DNA of 64,000 bases from Methylophilus glucosoxydans (GCF_042676145.1 NZ_JBHTJW010000003.1:310001-374000), one strand, 5' to 3'. Counted from the stretch's first letter, positions 24,321 to 34,012 are shown. Notes: generated from the letters alone by a model not told the origin. Numbers and translations: made by a program.

Positions 24321-26225
24321 TTGAATAATCTACTGAAGAATATCGCGATTTGGGTAGCAATTGCCTTGTTGCTGATGACGGTATTTAATCAATTTAGCGG
24401 CACGGGCAGAAGCAGTGGCCAGGTGGTTTACTCTCAGTTCATGCAAGAGGTCAAGGATGGCCGCGTAGCCAAGGTGCAGATTGATGGTCGCTCCTTGCAT
24501 GTGACTACCAACGAGGGCAAAAACTATGAGACATTCTCGCCTTCCGATCCATGGTTGGTATCAGACCTGCTTAAAAATAACGTTATCGTAGAAGCCAAAC
24601 CAGAAGAGCATGAGTCCATGCTTATGAGCATTTTTGTCTCCTGGTTCCCCATGATCTTATTAATCGGTGTATGGATTTTCTTCATGCGCCAGATGCAAGG
24701 TGGAGGCAAGGGTGGTGGCCCATTCTCGTTCGGCAAGAGCAAGGCACGTCAACTGGATGAATCCAACAACAGCACCACATTTGCTGATGTTGCCGGTTGC
24801 GATGAAGCCAAAGAAGAAGTGGCTGAGTTGGTTGAATTCTTGAAGGATCCTAGCAAGTTTCAGAAACTGGGTGGCCGCATCCCGCGTGGCGTATTGATGG
24901 TAGGCCCGCCTGGGACCGGTAAGACATTGCTGGCCCGTGCGATTGCCGGTGAAGCCAAAGTCCCATTCTTCAGTATCTCTGGCTCTGACTTTGTGGAAAT
25001 GTTTGTTGGCGTGGGTGCTGCGCGTGTGCGTGACATGTTTGAAACCGCCAAAAAGAACTCCCCTTGTATCGTATTTATTGATGAGATTGATGCGGTCGGT
25101 CGTCACCGCGGTGCCGGTACGGGTGGCGGTAACGATGAGCGCGAGCAAACGTTGAACCAGATGTTGGTTGAGATGGATGGTTTTGAGGCCAATTCCGGTG
25201 TGATCGTGATTGCAGCAACCAACCGTGCCGATGTTCTGGATAAAGCATTATTGCGTCCTGGCCGTTTTGACCGTCAGGTTATGGTCGGCTTGCCAGACAT
25301 CAAAGGTCGTGAGCAAATCCTCAATGTTCATATGCGTAAAGTGCCCATTGATCCAGATGTTAGAGCGGATATTCTTGCCCGTGGTACACCAGGCTTTAGT
25401 GGTGCTGATCTGGCTAACCTGGTCAACGAAGCGGCGTTGTTCGCTGCACGTCGTAATAAACGCACGGTAGATATGCAAGATTTTGAGGATGCCAAAGACA
25501 AAATCTTCATGGGGCCAGAGCGCAAGTCTATGGTGATGCGTGAAGAGGAGCGTTTGAATACGGCCTATCATGAGTCCGGGCATGCGGTGGTTGCCAAGTT
25601 GCTGCCGAAAGCGGATCCTGTGCACAAGGTCACCATTATGCCGCGTGGCTGGGCGCTGGGCTTGACCTGGCAGTTGCCTGAGCATGACCGTATCAGCAAT
25701 TACAAGGACAAAATGCTGGAAGATATCTCGATTCTGTTTGGTGGCCGGATTGCTGAAGAAATCTTCATGCACCAGATGTCTACCGGCGCTTCGAATGACT
25801 TTGAGCGTGCGACTAAAATGGCGCGTGACATGGTGACCAAGTTCGGGATGTCCGATTCGCTGGGGACCATGGTCTATGCAGGTAGCGAGCAGGATTCCTG
25901 GATGGGCAGTATGTCTTCACGGACCGTCTCAGAAGCCACGCAGCAAAAAGTCGATGCTGAAATTCGCCGTATCCTGGATGAGCAATATGCGATTGCGCGC
26001 AAATTGCTTGAAGATAACCGCGACAAAGTGGAGGCGATGACTAAAGCCTTGATGGAGTTCGAAACCATTGATGCTGATCAGGTCAATGACATTATGGCTG
26101 GTTTGCCAGTGCGTCCACCCAAGCAGAAAAATGGACCTACCATTAGTTCTGGTGGCAGTGGTTCAGGCACCATGGTAAACCCGGCACCACAACCAACGGC
26201 AAAAGGCGATGATACTGAGACCTAA
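24321..26225 (+). CDS. ftsH: ATP-dependent zinc metalloprotease FtsH
   Basis: A 634-residue membrane-anchored AAA+ protease that degrades misfolded membrane proteins and regulators. Two N-terminal membrane helices (about 7-25 and 101-122) flank a periplasmic domain; Walker A is GPPGTGKT (195-202), Walker B VFIDEIDAVG (251-260), the second region of homology includes ATNRADVLDKALLRPGRFDR (299-318), and the zinc site is HESGH (417-421). The start codon is TTG at 24321, preceded by AAGGA eight bases upstream; no ATG or GTG is available nearby, and LNNLLKNIAIW matches the family N-terminus. A rare start and a sigma-32-like promoter suggest tight expression control. A terminator at 26294 follows. 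Confidence 0.96.
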   Translation: MNNLLKNIAIWVAIALLLMTVFNQFSGTGRSSGQVVYSQFMQEVKDGRVAKVQIDGRSLHVTTNEGKNYETFSPSDPWLVSDLLKNNVIVEAKPEEHESMLMSIFVSWFPMILLIGVWIFFMRQMQGGGKGGGPFSFGKSKARQLDESNNSTTFADVAGCDEAKEEVAELVEFLKDPSKFQKLGGRIPRGVLMVGPPGTGKTLLARAIAGEAKVPFFSISGSDFVEMFVGVGAARVRDMFETAKKNSPCIVFIDEIDAVGRHRGAGTGGGNDEREQTLNQMLVEMDGFEANSGVIVIAATNRADVLDKALLRPGRFDRQVMVGLPDIKGREQILNVHMRKVPIDPDVRADILARGTPGFSGADLANLVNEAALFAARRNKRTVDMQDFEDAKDKIFMGPERKSMVMREEERLNTAYHESGHAVVAKLLPKADPVHKVTIMPRGWALGLTWQLPEHDRISNYKDKMLEDISILFGGRIAEEIFMHQMSTGASNDFERATKMARDMVTKFGMSDSLGTMVYAGSEQDSWMGSMSSRTVSEATQQKVDAEIRRILDEQYAIARKLLEDNRDKVEAMTKALMEFETIDADQVNDIMAGLPVRPPKQKNGPTISSGGSGSGTMVNPAPQPTAKGDDTET

Positions 26226-26247
26226 AGCCTAACTAAAGATTGAGGTT

Positions 26248-26276
26248 CAGGTTGGCCACATGTTTGTGACAACCTG
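26248..26276 (+). repeat. Hairpin in the ftsH 3' region
   Basis: CAGGTTG (26248-26254) and CAACCTG (26270-26276) with inner CACA/TGTG pairing form a two-part stem. It precedes the true terminator at 26294 by 18 nt and has no T run. It may protect the mRNA 3' end. Confidence 0.45.
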
Positions 26277-26293
26277 GCTTTCAGTTAAAATAA

Positions 26294-26325
26294 CAAGGCT
26301 GGCTTTTGCCAGCCTTTGTTTTTTT
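26294..26325 (+). terminator. Rho-independent terminator after ftsH
   Basis: AAGGCTGGC and GCCAGCCTT flank a TTTT loop and are followed by TGTTTTTTT. It lies 69 nt after the ftsH stop and 16 nt before folP, so folP must be transcribed by read-through or from a promoter within this short gap. Confidence 0.85.
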
Positions 26326-26340
26326 GGAAATCAATGACCT

Positions 26341-27165
26341 ATGCTCTTTCATTGTGGACGTTTTCGTCTCAATTTTGACCAGCCCCAAGTCATGGGTATC
26401 GTCAATGTTACGCCGGACTCCTTTTCCGATGGCGGTCAATTCCAGCAGGTGGATGCCGCGGTGCATCATGCGTTGACATTGATCGAACAAGGCGCCGCGG
26501 TGCTCGATATCGGTGGTGAGTCTACGCGGCCTAATGCGACACCTGTCTCCCTGACCGAAGAATTACAACGCGTGGTGCCGGTGATAGAGGCACTGGTCGC
26601 ACGCGATATTCCCGTTCCGATCTCCATTGATACTTATAAGCCTGCCGTGATGCAGGCCGCGATTGCGGCTGGCGCCAGCATCGTCAATGATGTGAGAGGC
26701 TTGCAGGAACCTGGCGCGCTTGAGGTGGTTGCCAAGAGCGATGCCGGTGTTTGCATCATGCATATGCAAGGCATGCCGCAAACCATGCAGCTGGATCCTC
26801 ATTATGAGGATGTGGTGGCTGAGGTGAAACTGTTTTTGCAGACCCAGCGTGATATGTGTCTGGCGGCAGGCATCGCCCAAGACCGCATTATGCTGGACCC
26901 AGGCTTTGGCTTTGGTAAAACGCGCGCGCACAATATTGCCCTGGCCAAGGCTTTGCCTGAATTTAGCGAACTGGGCTGCCCATTGCTGGTTGGCCTGTCG
27001 CGTAAATCGGTATTGGGACAAATGACGGGCAACGATGTCGACGCCAGATTGCACGCCAGTGTAGCTGCTGCCGTAATTAGTGCCATGCAAGGGGCACATC
27101 TGTTACGCGTGCACGATGTCAAGGCGACGGTTGAAGCACTCAAGGTGGTTGCTGCACTTAAATAG
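26341..27165 (+). CDS. folP: Dihydropteroate synthase
   Basis: A 274-residue TIM-barrel enzyme that condenses 6-hydroxymethyl-dihydropterin diphosphate with p-aminobenzoate in folate synthesis, the target of sulfonamides. The family signatures are MGIVNVTPDSFSDGG (about residues 18-32), LDIGGESTRPNA (58-69), IVNDVRG (111-117) and DPGFGFGKT (about 192-200). In the usual order it is followed by glmM 48 nt later. The ATG at 26341 is the first in frame with the conserved N-terminus. Confidence 0.96.
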   Translation: MLFHCGRFRLNFDQPQVMGIVNVTPDSFSDGGQFQQVDAAVHHALTLIEQGAAVLDIGGESTRPNATPVSLTEELQRVVPVIEALVARDIPVPISIDTYKPAVMQAAIAAGASIVNDVRGLQEPGALEVVAKSDAGVCIMHMQGMPQTMQLDPHYEDVVAEVKLFLQTQRDMCLAAGIAQDRIMLDPGFGFGKTRAHNIALAKALPEFSELGCPLLVGLSRKSVLGQMTGNDVDARLHASVAAAVISAMQGAHLLRVHDVKATVEALKVVAALK

Positions 27166-27213
27166 CCAGCTCAGCATGACCATACACAAGCATAACGATT
27201 AAAGGATACACAC

Positions 27214-28566
27214 ATGGGTAAGCAATATTTCGGTACAGATGGCATTCGCGGACGCGTCGGAGAGTCGGTGATTACGCCAGAGTTTGTCATGCGCTTGGGC
27301 TATGCAGCCGGACGTGTATTGGCCAGCCATGAACACTTGCCTGCGGGTAAACGCCCCACAGTATTGATAGGCAAAGATACGCGGATTTCTGGCTATATGC
27401 TGGAAGCGTCCCTGGAGGCCGGATTGTCTGCTGCTGGGGTGGATGTGCTGCTGACTGGCCCCATGCCGACACCTGCCGTGGCCTATCTAACGCGTGCCTT
27501 GCGTGCGCAGGCCGGCATTGTGATTTCTGCTTCACACAACCCTTACTATGATAACGGGATCAAGTTTTTCTCTGCGCAGGGCACCAAGTTGCCGGACGAG
27601 ATCGAGTATGCGATTGAGGCCGCGCTGGCCCAGCCCATGCAGGTGATGGATTCCGCGCAACTGGGCAAAGCGAAGCGTGTCGATGACGCAGCGGGCCGCT
27701 ATGTCGAATTCTGTAAAAGCACGTTTCCCAATCACCTTGATCTGCGTGGCCTCAAAATTGTGCTCGATTGTGCGCATGGCGCCACCTACCATGTCGCGCC
27801 GCCGGTGTTCCATGAGTTGGGGGCAGACGTCATCGCTATAGGCAATCATCCTGATGGCCTCAATATTAACGAGCAGGTGGGTTCCACTCACCCGCAAGCC
27901 CTGCAAAAAGCCGTGGTGGAACATCAGGCAGATTTAGGCATTGCCTTTGATGGCGATGGCGACCGTGTCATGATGGTCGATGGTGCAGGTAAGCTGCTGG
28001 ATGGTGACCAGTTGCTTTATATTATTGCCATGGGCCTGTATGCCAAAGGCAAACTCAAGGGCGGCGTGGCCGGTACCCTCATGACAAATTTGGCCCTGGA
28101 ACACGCCTTGCAAAAGCATCAGATTCCGTTTGGCCGTGCCAATGTCGGCGACCGCTATGTGTTGGAGCTGTTGCAGGAAAAAAACTGGAAACTGGGCGGG
28201 GAGAATTCTGGCCATATCCTCACGCTGGATAAACACTCGAGTGGTGATGCGATTATTGCGGCCCTGCAGGTGTTGCAGTCCTTGCGTGAAAGCGGCAAGT
28301 CCCTGCAACAGCTGGGTGCTGACCTGACGCTATATCCGCAGGTGTTGATTAATGTAACCACCAAACAAAAGCTGGACTTGAACCAGGCGGCCGTGCAAAC
28401 AGCTGTGCAACAAGCTGAGGCTGCGCTTAATGGAGAAGGCAGGGTCTTGTTACGCGCTTCTGGCACTGAGCCCAAAATCCGCGTGATGGTCGAAGGGTTG
28501 AACCAGAGTTTGGTGCAAGCCCAGGCCGAGCATTTAGCACAAGTGATCCGTCAACTGACTAATTGA
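27214..28566 (+). CDS. glmM: Phosphoglucosamine mutase
   Basis: A 450-residue member of the alpha-phosphohexomutase family, converting glucosamine-6-phosphate to glucosamine-1-phosphate for UDP-GlcNAc, peptidoglycan and LPS. It starts with KQYFGTDGIRGRVG; the phosphoserine loop is ISASHNPYYDNGIKFF (about 101-116), the metal-binding loop is FDGDGDRVMMVD (about 247-258), and the C-terminal phosphate-binding loop is LRASGTEPKIRVM near 418. It closes the ftsH-folP-glmM block. The 212-bp gap behind it holds no clear terminator or gene. Confidence 0.97.
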   Translation: MGKQYFGTDGIRGRVGESVITPEFVMRLGYAAGRVLASHEHLPAGKRPTVLIGKDTRISGYMLEASLEAGLSAAGVDVLLTGPMPTPAVAYLTRALRAQAGIVISASHNPYYDNGIKFFSAQGTKLPDEIEYAIEAALAQPMQVMDSAQLGKAKRVDDAAGRYVEFCKSTFPNHLDLRGLKIVLDCAHGATYHVAPPVFHELGADVIAIGNHPDGLNINEQVGSTHPQALQKAVVEHQADLGIAFDGDGDRVMMVDGAGKLLDGDQLLYIIAMGLYAKGKLKGGVAGTLMTNLALEHALQKHQIPFGRANVGDRYVLELLQEKNWKLGGENSGHILTLDKHSSGDAIIAALQVLQSLRESGKSLQQLGADLTLYPQVLINVTTKQKLDLNQAAVQTAVQQAEAALNGEGRVLLRASGTEPKIRVMVEGLNQSLVQAQAEHLAQVIRQLTN

Positions 28567-28778
28567 GCAAACAACATATAGACGAATTTTCTATTTTCAC
28601 AAATGCCTCAGTTTGCTGGATGGGTCTGTGATATCTGAATTTATCAGCTACCTTCAGCCCTTCGGCTTACATATTTTTGTGGCCTAGTGTATCTGGCATT
28701 CTCTTGAGGTTGTTTTACCTGCGTTGTCAAAATATCACTTTGGCAGCCACAAGAAAGCGGAAGATTTCTCACTTTTTA

Positions 28779-29642
28779 TCATGCGGCCTGTTTGCCTTGA
28801 TAAACCGTAAGGTGTGGAAAGGGAATCTCAATACCTTCTGCATCAAAGGCATTCTTGATCCGTTTCAGGTACTCACGTTTGATGGTCCACTGCTGTAAAG
28901 GAAGTACCTTTAAACGACAGCGAATGACAACAGCAGAGTCTGCAAGATTGTCGACTCCAGCCATCTCCAGATTATCCAAAATAATAGGTTTAAATTCGTC
29001 GTCCATACATAAGTCTGCTCCAACTTGAAGCATGACTTGTATGACGCGTGCCACATTCTCTTTGTAAGCTACACCAATATCCATTACCGCATAAGCAAAA
29101 TCCCGCGAGCGATTGGTTACCGTGCTGATCTGGCCATTGGGCACATAATGCACATTGCCTTCGTAATCGCGCATCTTCACATAACGCAGCGTAATTTCTT
29201 CCACCAAGCCAGCTTTGTCGGCAATTTCCACGACATCATCTTTGCGAATCTGGTTTTCGAGTAGCAGAAAAAAGCCATTAAAATAATCCTTGACCAAGCT
29301 CTGCGCGCCAAAGCCCACTGCCAAACCAACGACCCCGGCTGCCGCCAGTACTGGCGCAATCGAAATCCCAAGCTCATGCAGGATTTCAACCACGGTAATC
29401 GCCAGAATCACGGTGGTGACGATATACCGCAGCACCATGCTGAGCGTGTTGAGGCGTTTGATCTCTTCCAGGTTGTCTACTTGCCTGGAGTTGAGCTTAT
29501 CTCTGAGTTTCACAATCAGGCTTTTGCTCAGCCGGTTGAGAAAATAAGCCACGCCAATAATGAAAAAAATACGCAGCAGGGTTTTTACCAGCGCCAGTAT
29601 TTCCGCAGGTTGCTCTATTCCTAAGTATGTAAACCAAGACAT
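28779..29642 (-). CDS. mscS: Small-conductance mechanosensitive channel (MscS family)
   Basis: A 287-residue MscS-type channel. Three N-terminal helices are seen (about 15-35, 62-83 and 88-115); the third is the Gly/Ala-rich pore helix (AAAGVVGLAVGFGAQSLVKD). The beta domain follows with DDVVEIADKAGLVEEITLR and MRDYEGNVHYVPNGQI, then the C-terminal cage. It opens on hypo-osmotic shock to release solutes. I chose the ATG at 29642 with AAAGGAG eleven bases upstream; a GTG four codons earlier overlaps the ribosome-binding site. Its place beside the sucrose synthesis genes fits a shared osmotic role: sucrose as solute and MscS as emergency valve. Confidence 0.93.
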   Translation of the reverse strand: MSWFTYLGIEQPAEILALVKTLLRIFFIIGVAYFLNRLSKSLIVKLRDKLNSRQVDNLEEIKRLNTLSMVLRYIVTTVILAITVVEILHELGISIAPVLAAAGVVGLAVGFGAQSLVKDYFNGFFLLLENQIRKDDVVEIADKAGLVEEITLRYVKMRDYEGNVHYVPNGQISTVTNRSRDFAYAVMDIGVAYKENVARVIQVMLQVGADLCMDDEFKPIILDNLEMAGVDNLADSAVVIRCRLKVLPLQQWTIKREYLKRIKNAFDAEGIEIPFPHLTVYQGKQAA

Positions 29643-29680
29643 GGTGTCAAACACTCCTTTCGATCAATAAAGTAAATGCA

Positions 29681-31630
29681 CTAACTGGAGAGCCAATAAG
29701 CGGTCAGGGTCGGGATTTCTAGAGTCTCCTGCTCGGTGGAGATCGTTGAGCCACTGCATAAATCCGTCATCATCCTGGCTTTAAACAGGCCGCGTTGCTT
29801 AAACGGCTGCAGGTTGACCTGTTGCGCTTGTGTGGCAAAGTTGGCAATTACCACCACGTTGGCATGCATGCCAGAGGGTACATAGCGGTGGAAGGCGAAC
29901 AGGTGCGGATTGTCTTGTGTAATCAGCGCGCGGTTGTTTAAATCGGCAAAGGCTGAAGTCTCCTTGCGGATCGCAATCAGTTGCTTAATCTGGCTGAAAA
30001 TCCGTTGTTCGACGGTGCCTGGCTGATGACGGCGTGCCATCACCTCCCAGTCCAGTGTCGGTCTGTGTACCCAGCGGTTGTCGTGCATTTTGTTTTCATC
30101 TTGCAGATAACTGTCGTTATTGAGCGTACCAACCGCATCGCCATAGTAAATCAGCGGGATTCCGCCAAACGACAAAATCAGGTTATGCAACAAGACGATG
30201 GTTTTGATCGCATTTTCAATCGCCAGCGGATCCTGTGTTTGCAGGGCCATTTCCAGCCCGGCCAGTGAGGCCAGTGCGCCAGAAATACGGGCATCGCCGG
30301 TTTTTTTGTTGACGCCAAAGGCAAAGCCGCGTGCATTCGATTCAGGGTAATGTCCGGTGTAATAATCGACCAAAAAGCGGCGATGTGACACCGGTTCAAA
30401 TCCGGCTTCGATAATGGCTTTATCACTAAAGCCCAGGCCAATATCATCATGGCAGCGCACATAATTGAGCCAGGTTGCGCGGTCCAGTTTTTCCGGCAAG
30501 TCCTCCACGCCCTTGGTCAGTAATACGGTACGTTTGGTGGCGACTGCATCCCAAAGCAGTGCCATAAATGTGGCGTTATAGGCAATTTCACATTCCTTGG
30601 CGTTGATGGCATCTTCACCAAAGTATTTGATAATTTCTGTTGGCGAAACTATCGCTTCGGCAATAAAGATCACGCCGGGGGCTGCAATCTGGCAACAATC
30701 CTTGAGCAATTGCAAAATCAGGTGGGCTTCGCGCTCGTTCTGGCAGCTGCTACCGATTTTTTTCCACAAAAACGCTACGGCATCCAGCCGTAGAATATCT
30801 ACGCCCTTGTTTGCCCAAAACAGAATGATGTCCACCATCTCAATAAATACGGCAGGGTTGGTGTAGTTGAGGTCCCACTGGTAATGATTAAAGACCGTCA
30901 TCACCCATTTGCCGGTGTCTGCGTTAAAGGTAAAACTGCCTGGGGCCTGTTCAGGAAACACTTCCGGCATGGCGCTTTCAAATAAGTCAGGCATCGTGCG
31001 GTCAGGATACATGAAGTAATAATCCTGATAGGTCTGGTTGCCTTGTTTGGCTTGTTGCGCCCAGGCATGCTCATCTGAGGTATGGTTGACCACCACATCC
31101 AGCGTTAGCAGGATTCCGCACTGCTGCATGGCGGCAATCAACTGTTCCAAATCTTCCATCGTGCCATGGCGCGCATCCACTTTCCTGAAGTCGCGTACTG
31201 CATAGCCGCCATCATTCTCATGTGGGGGGCAGTCACAAATCGGCATGATATGGACGAGGTTGATGCCGAGATCTTGCATATAGGGCAGCTTGTCACGCAT
31301 ATTGGCCAGGCTGCCCGCAAAGCCCTGGCTGTAGAGCGCCATACCCACCCACTTTTGCTGCATAAACCAGTCATGGTTTTTTTCGCGCTCCAGGTCTTTT
31401 GCACGCAAATGTGGCGCGCGCTGTGCATATTGTGTCGCCAGCACTTCCACCAGCCGCCCCAGTTGTGGCTTAAAGTCTTCGCGCTGACCATACAGATGCT
31501 GAAACAGCGAATAAATGGCGTAAAAGTTAGCGCCCAGCCGGGTATAAAAATAGTGCCAGTCTTTGCCAGCCGGTTGTTTGAACGAAGACAGAATCTCGTT
31601 CAACACCGCGTGGGAAATTTGTTCGTACAT
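29681..31630 (-). CDS. ams: Amylosucrase (GH13)
   Basis: A 649-residue GH13 enzyme of amylosucrase length and order. Catalytic motifs are visible: DVVVNHTSDEH (region I), ILRLDAVAFLWK (region II with the nucleophile Asp), IFIAEAIVS (Glu acid/base) and VRCHDDIGLG (region IV). IPLIYYGDAVGTLNNDSYL and DNRWVHRPTLDW in the C-terminal third are typical of amylosucrase and sucrose hydrolases. The enzyme uses sucrose to extend alpha-1,4-glucan or to release glucose and fructose in the cytosol. It lies 29 nt behind sucrose-phosphate synthase, so the pair probably makes and mobilises sucrose, as known in methylotrophs that use sucrose as a compatible solute. A plain sucrose hydrolase is the alternative. 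Confidence 0.9.
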   Translation of the reverse strand: MYEQISHAVLNEILSSFKQPAGKDWHYFYTRLGANFYAIYSLFQHLYGQREDFKPQLGRLVEVLATQYAQRAPHLRAKDLEREKNHDWFMQQKWVGMALYSQGFAGSLANMRDKLPYMQDLGINLVHIMPICDCPPHENDGGYAVRDFRKVDARHGTMEDLEQLIAAMQQCGILLTLDVVVNHTSDEHAWAQQAKQGNQTYQDYYFMYPDRTMPDLFESAMPEVFPEQAPGSFTFNADTGKWVMTVFNHYQWDLNYTNPAVFIEMVDIILFWANKGVDILRLDAVAFLWKKIGSSCQNEREAHLILQLLKDCCQIAAPGVIFIAEAIVSPTEIIKYFGEDAINAKECEIAYNATFMALLWDAVATKRTVLLTKGVEDLPEKLDRATWLNYVRCHDDIGLGFSDKAIIEAGFEPVSHRRFLVDYYTGHYPESNARGFAFGVNKKTGDARISGALASLAGLEMALQTQDPLAIENAIKTIVLLHNLILSFGGIPLIYYGDAVGTLNNDSYLQDENKMHDNRWVHRPTLDWEVMARRHQPGTVEQRIFSQIKQLIAIRKETSAFADLNNRALITQDNPHLFAFHRYVPSGMHANVVVIANFATQAQQVNLQPFKQRGLFKARMMTDLCSGSTISTEQETLEIPTLTAYWLSS

Positions 31631-31659
31631 GTATCAAGGTCCTTGTTGATCTGATTATT

Positions 31660-33822
31660 TCAGGCTGTTGCGCTGCCGAATTTATAATGGCGCATGCCCT
31701 CCAGAATGCCGTGCGCATGCGTGGCCTCGGCAAAAAAGATCCGTGGCATGCCTTTTAAATGTGCCAGTTCTTCGCTATGGTTACCCACTACGACGGCCAT
31801 GGTGTCGCCCATCAGCATCTCAATATCATTGCCAGAGTCGCCTGCCACCAAGAAGTTGGCCAGTGGCAAATCCCATTTGTAAGACAAATAGCGAATGGCA
31901 TGGCCTTTGGAAGCGCGAACCGGCAAGATATCCAGAAACTCACCGTGTGAATAAATGATTTGCGCGTGCAGCCCCTGCTTGCGCAGATGCTGGCGGATTT
32001 TTTTCACAGGCGGCATCTTGCTGGCATCCACCACATAAGAAATTTTGAATTCACGCTGGTTTTCAGCAGATTGCAGACGTAGCCCAGGCAACTCCGCTAA
32101 CGCTTTTAGCAAGTCATCACGTCGCCATAAATGGCGGATATGGTTAGCCCAGCCGATATCTGGCGTGCGGTTGAGCCCATAGTGAATTTCCGAGCCGACG
32201 GAGGTAATGAGCACATCCGGGATAGGAATATTGTTTTTACGCAATATCTCAATCGCACTCTCCAGCGGGCGCCCGGTGGCGATGCCAAAAATGTTATAGC
32301 CGACATTGGCCACCAGCCATTCCACCAGGTCCAGCTGCCCCTGTTGGTTGCCAAGCAAGGTGTTGTCTATGTCTGTGATAAACGCATATTTTGCCAGCGG
32401 GATCGGTGACTTGCCTTGATGCAGCGCGGCCTGCTGCTTGCGCAGGTTTTTGCGTTGTTTTCTTAGCAGTTGGTGTACCTCTCTGACATATTTGTTCACA
32501 TGGCCCGCCCAGGTGTAATGGCGTTTGACATTTAAAACACCACTCTTGGACCATTTGTGCCAGCGTGCTTTATCCGTGAGAGCTGAGAGCAGGGCGGCAG
32601 CAATCGCATCGCTATCGAGCGTGTCTACCAGCAAGCCATGATGACAATTGGCCAGAATATCGCGCGGGCCGCCATCATCTGGCGCAATCACCGGCAGGCC
32701 GCAAGCCGCGGCTTCGAGCAAGGTCAACCCAAAAGGCTCAGTAAAGGCGGCGTTGATAAATACGCCACGGCTTTTGGCCGCCATGCGGTACAGCTCTGGG
32801 ATATCTTCTTGCGCATGACTTTTGGGAATCGCTACTTTGCCCCATAAGTCATAGGCATCAATATCCAGCAGCAATTCATTCAACACCTGTGCCTGCGATT
32901 TTTCCAGGTCTCGAATGCGCTCTCGGCTACCGGCGACCAGCACCAGGTTAGCCTTCTTTTGCAGCGCCGGGTGGCTGCCATAAGCTGCTAGCAAGCCCTT
33001 GATGTTTTTGCGCACCTCGGGCCGGCAAATACACAAAATCATCGGCTTTTTCGGGTCATGCAAAAAGCGATGGATACTTTGCTCCAGCGTTGCTGGCATT
33101 GCCCGGCGGCCTGGCGGCGAAAAGCGCGATGTGTCTGTGCCGGGCGAGATGACGCGGAAGCGCTGATGATCGGCTTGCGCATACATGCCATATTGCAGCT
33201 CAACCTCCTGGCGTGTGCTGGTCACGATCATCGAGGCATGCTGAATTAGCGCATCCTCCTCGGCAATGCGGCGCTCAAAATTAAACTGCTTTTCAATCTT
33301 GTCTGCCTTGCGGCCACTGGAAAGCAGCCGCGCCTGCTTGGGTTTGCCCAGTGAATGGCCAGTATGAATGAGCGGAATGCCCAGCAGCATAGACAACTGG
33401 CGGCCCACATAGCCGGCGTCGGCATAGTGGGAATGGATCACATCTGGCAAGCGTCCTTGTTGACGTAAATAGTGTAGGCAACGGTCCACCATCTGATCCA
33501 GATGTGGCCATAACAACTCTTTGCGGATGTAGCGCTTGGGCCCGCATGGAAAGCGGATAATGCGCGCCTTATCGCTAAGTTTCTCTTCAGGCTGCGCATA
33601 ATCGCTCGCCACCTGCGGGTCGTCGATCAACCGCGTCATCAGGTCGACCTTGCCGACTTGCGGATGCTCCGCCAACGCATTTGCCAAATCCAGTACATAA
33701 GTGCATTGCCCGCCGGTATCGGCATCCACGCCCAGCTCAAGTTGCTGGCCACGAATCAAACCATGTACGCTGATTAGCAGCACGTACAAGGATTCTGAGG
33801 GTTCTTTTTTATTCACACGCAT
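31660..33822 (-). CDS. sps: Bidomainal sucrose-phosphate synthase with C-terminal sucrose-phosphatase-like HAD domain
   Basis: A 720-residue protein. The N-terminal GT4 glycosyltransferase (about 1-470) shows LISVHGLIRG, DTGGQCTYVLDLANAL, PDVIHSHYADAGYVG, HTGHSLGKPKQARLL, ICRPEVRKNIKGLL and FINAAFTEPFGLTLLEAAACG, all sucrose-phosphate-synthase-type motifs. The C-terminal part (about 490-720) is a HAD phosphatase with FITDIDNTLLGN (nucleophile Asp), TSVGSEIHYG and VAGDSGNDIEML. Together they would make sucrose-6-phosphate from UDP-glucose and fructose-6-phosphate and hydrolyse it to sucrose. Both active-site sets look intact. The start is the ATG at 33822, which has GGAGG six bases upstream; a ten-codon longer frame lacks this. 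Inverted repeats in the 301-bp upstream region suggest regulation. Confidence 0.9.
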   Translation of the reverse strand: MRVNKKEPSESLYVLLISVHGLIRGQQLELGVDADTGGQCTYVLDLANALAEHPQVGKVDLMTRLIDDPQVASDYAQPEEKLSDKARIIRFPCGPKRYIRKELLWPHLDQMVDRCLHYLRQQGRLPDVIHSHYADAGYVGRQLSMLLGIPLIHTGHSLGKPKQARLLSSGRKADKIEKQFNFERRIAEEDALIQHASMIVTSTRQEVELQYGMYAQADHQRFRVISPGTDTSRFSPPGRRAMPATLEQSIHRFLHDPKKPMILCICRPEVRKNIKGLLAAYGSHPALQKKANLVLVAGSRERIRDLEKSQAQVLNELLLDIDAYDLWGKVAIPKSHAQEDIPELYRMAAKSRGVFINAAFTEPFGLTLLEAAACGLPVIAPDDGGPRDILANCHHGLLVDTLDSDAIAAALLSALTDKARWHKWSKSGVLNVKRHYTWAGHVNKYVREVHQLLRKQRKNLRKQQAALHQGKSPIPLAKYAFITDIDNTLLGNQQGQLDLVEWLVANVGYNIFGIATGRPLESAIEILRKNNIPIPDVLITSVGSEIHYGLNRTPDIGWANHIRHLWRRDDLLKALAELPGLRLQSAENQREFKISYVVDASKMPPVKKIRQHLRKQGLHAQIIYSHGEFLDILPVRASKGHAIRYLSYKWDLPLANFLVAGDSGNDIEMLMGDTMAVVVGNHSEELAHLKGMPRIFFAEATHAHGILEGMRHYKFGSATA

Positions 33823-33854
33823 GGCTACCTCCACTGGCTCACCACAAAGCAAGG

Positions 33855-33886
33855 CAATTGCACCTCAGGCCTGGCAACTGCAATTG
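33855..33886 (-). repeat. Inverted repeat in the sps 5' leader
   Basis: CAATTGCA (33855-33862) and TGCAATTG (33879-33886) are perfect 8-bp arms with a 16-nt loop. The repeat ends 33 nt upstream of the sps start, so it could act as an mRNA hairpin affecting translation or as an operator. Confidence 0.5.
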
Positions 33887-33982
33887 ATCATGATGAAAAA
33901 TGCTGCAGGACTTCACGTCCATTAGATTGAAAGATGCTGCTTGCATCCATGTTTTCCGCAAAGGAAATAAGCGGGATATCAG

Positions 33983-34012
33983 GCCTGTAATACCCCTATT
34001 TCAACTACAGGC
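33983..34012 (-). repeat. Inverted repeat near the sps promoter
   Basis: GCCTGTA (33983-33989) and TACAGGC (34006-34012) are perfect 7-bp arms with a 16-nt spacer, directly beside the palindrome at 34015-34034. It may be part of a compound operator. Confidence 0.45.
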
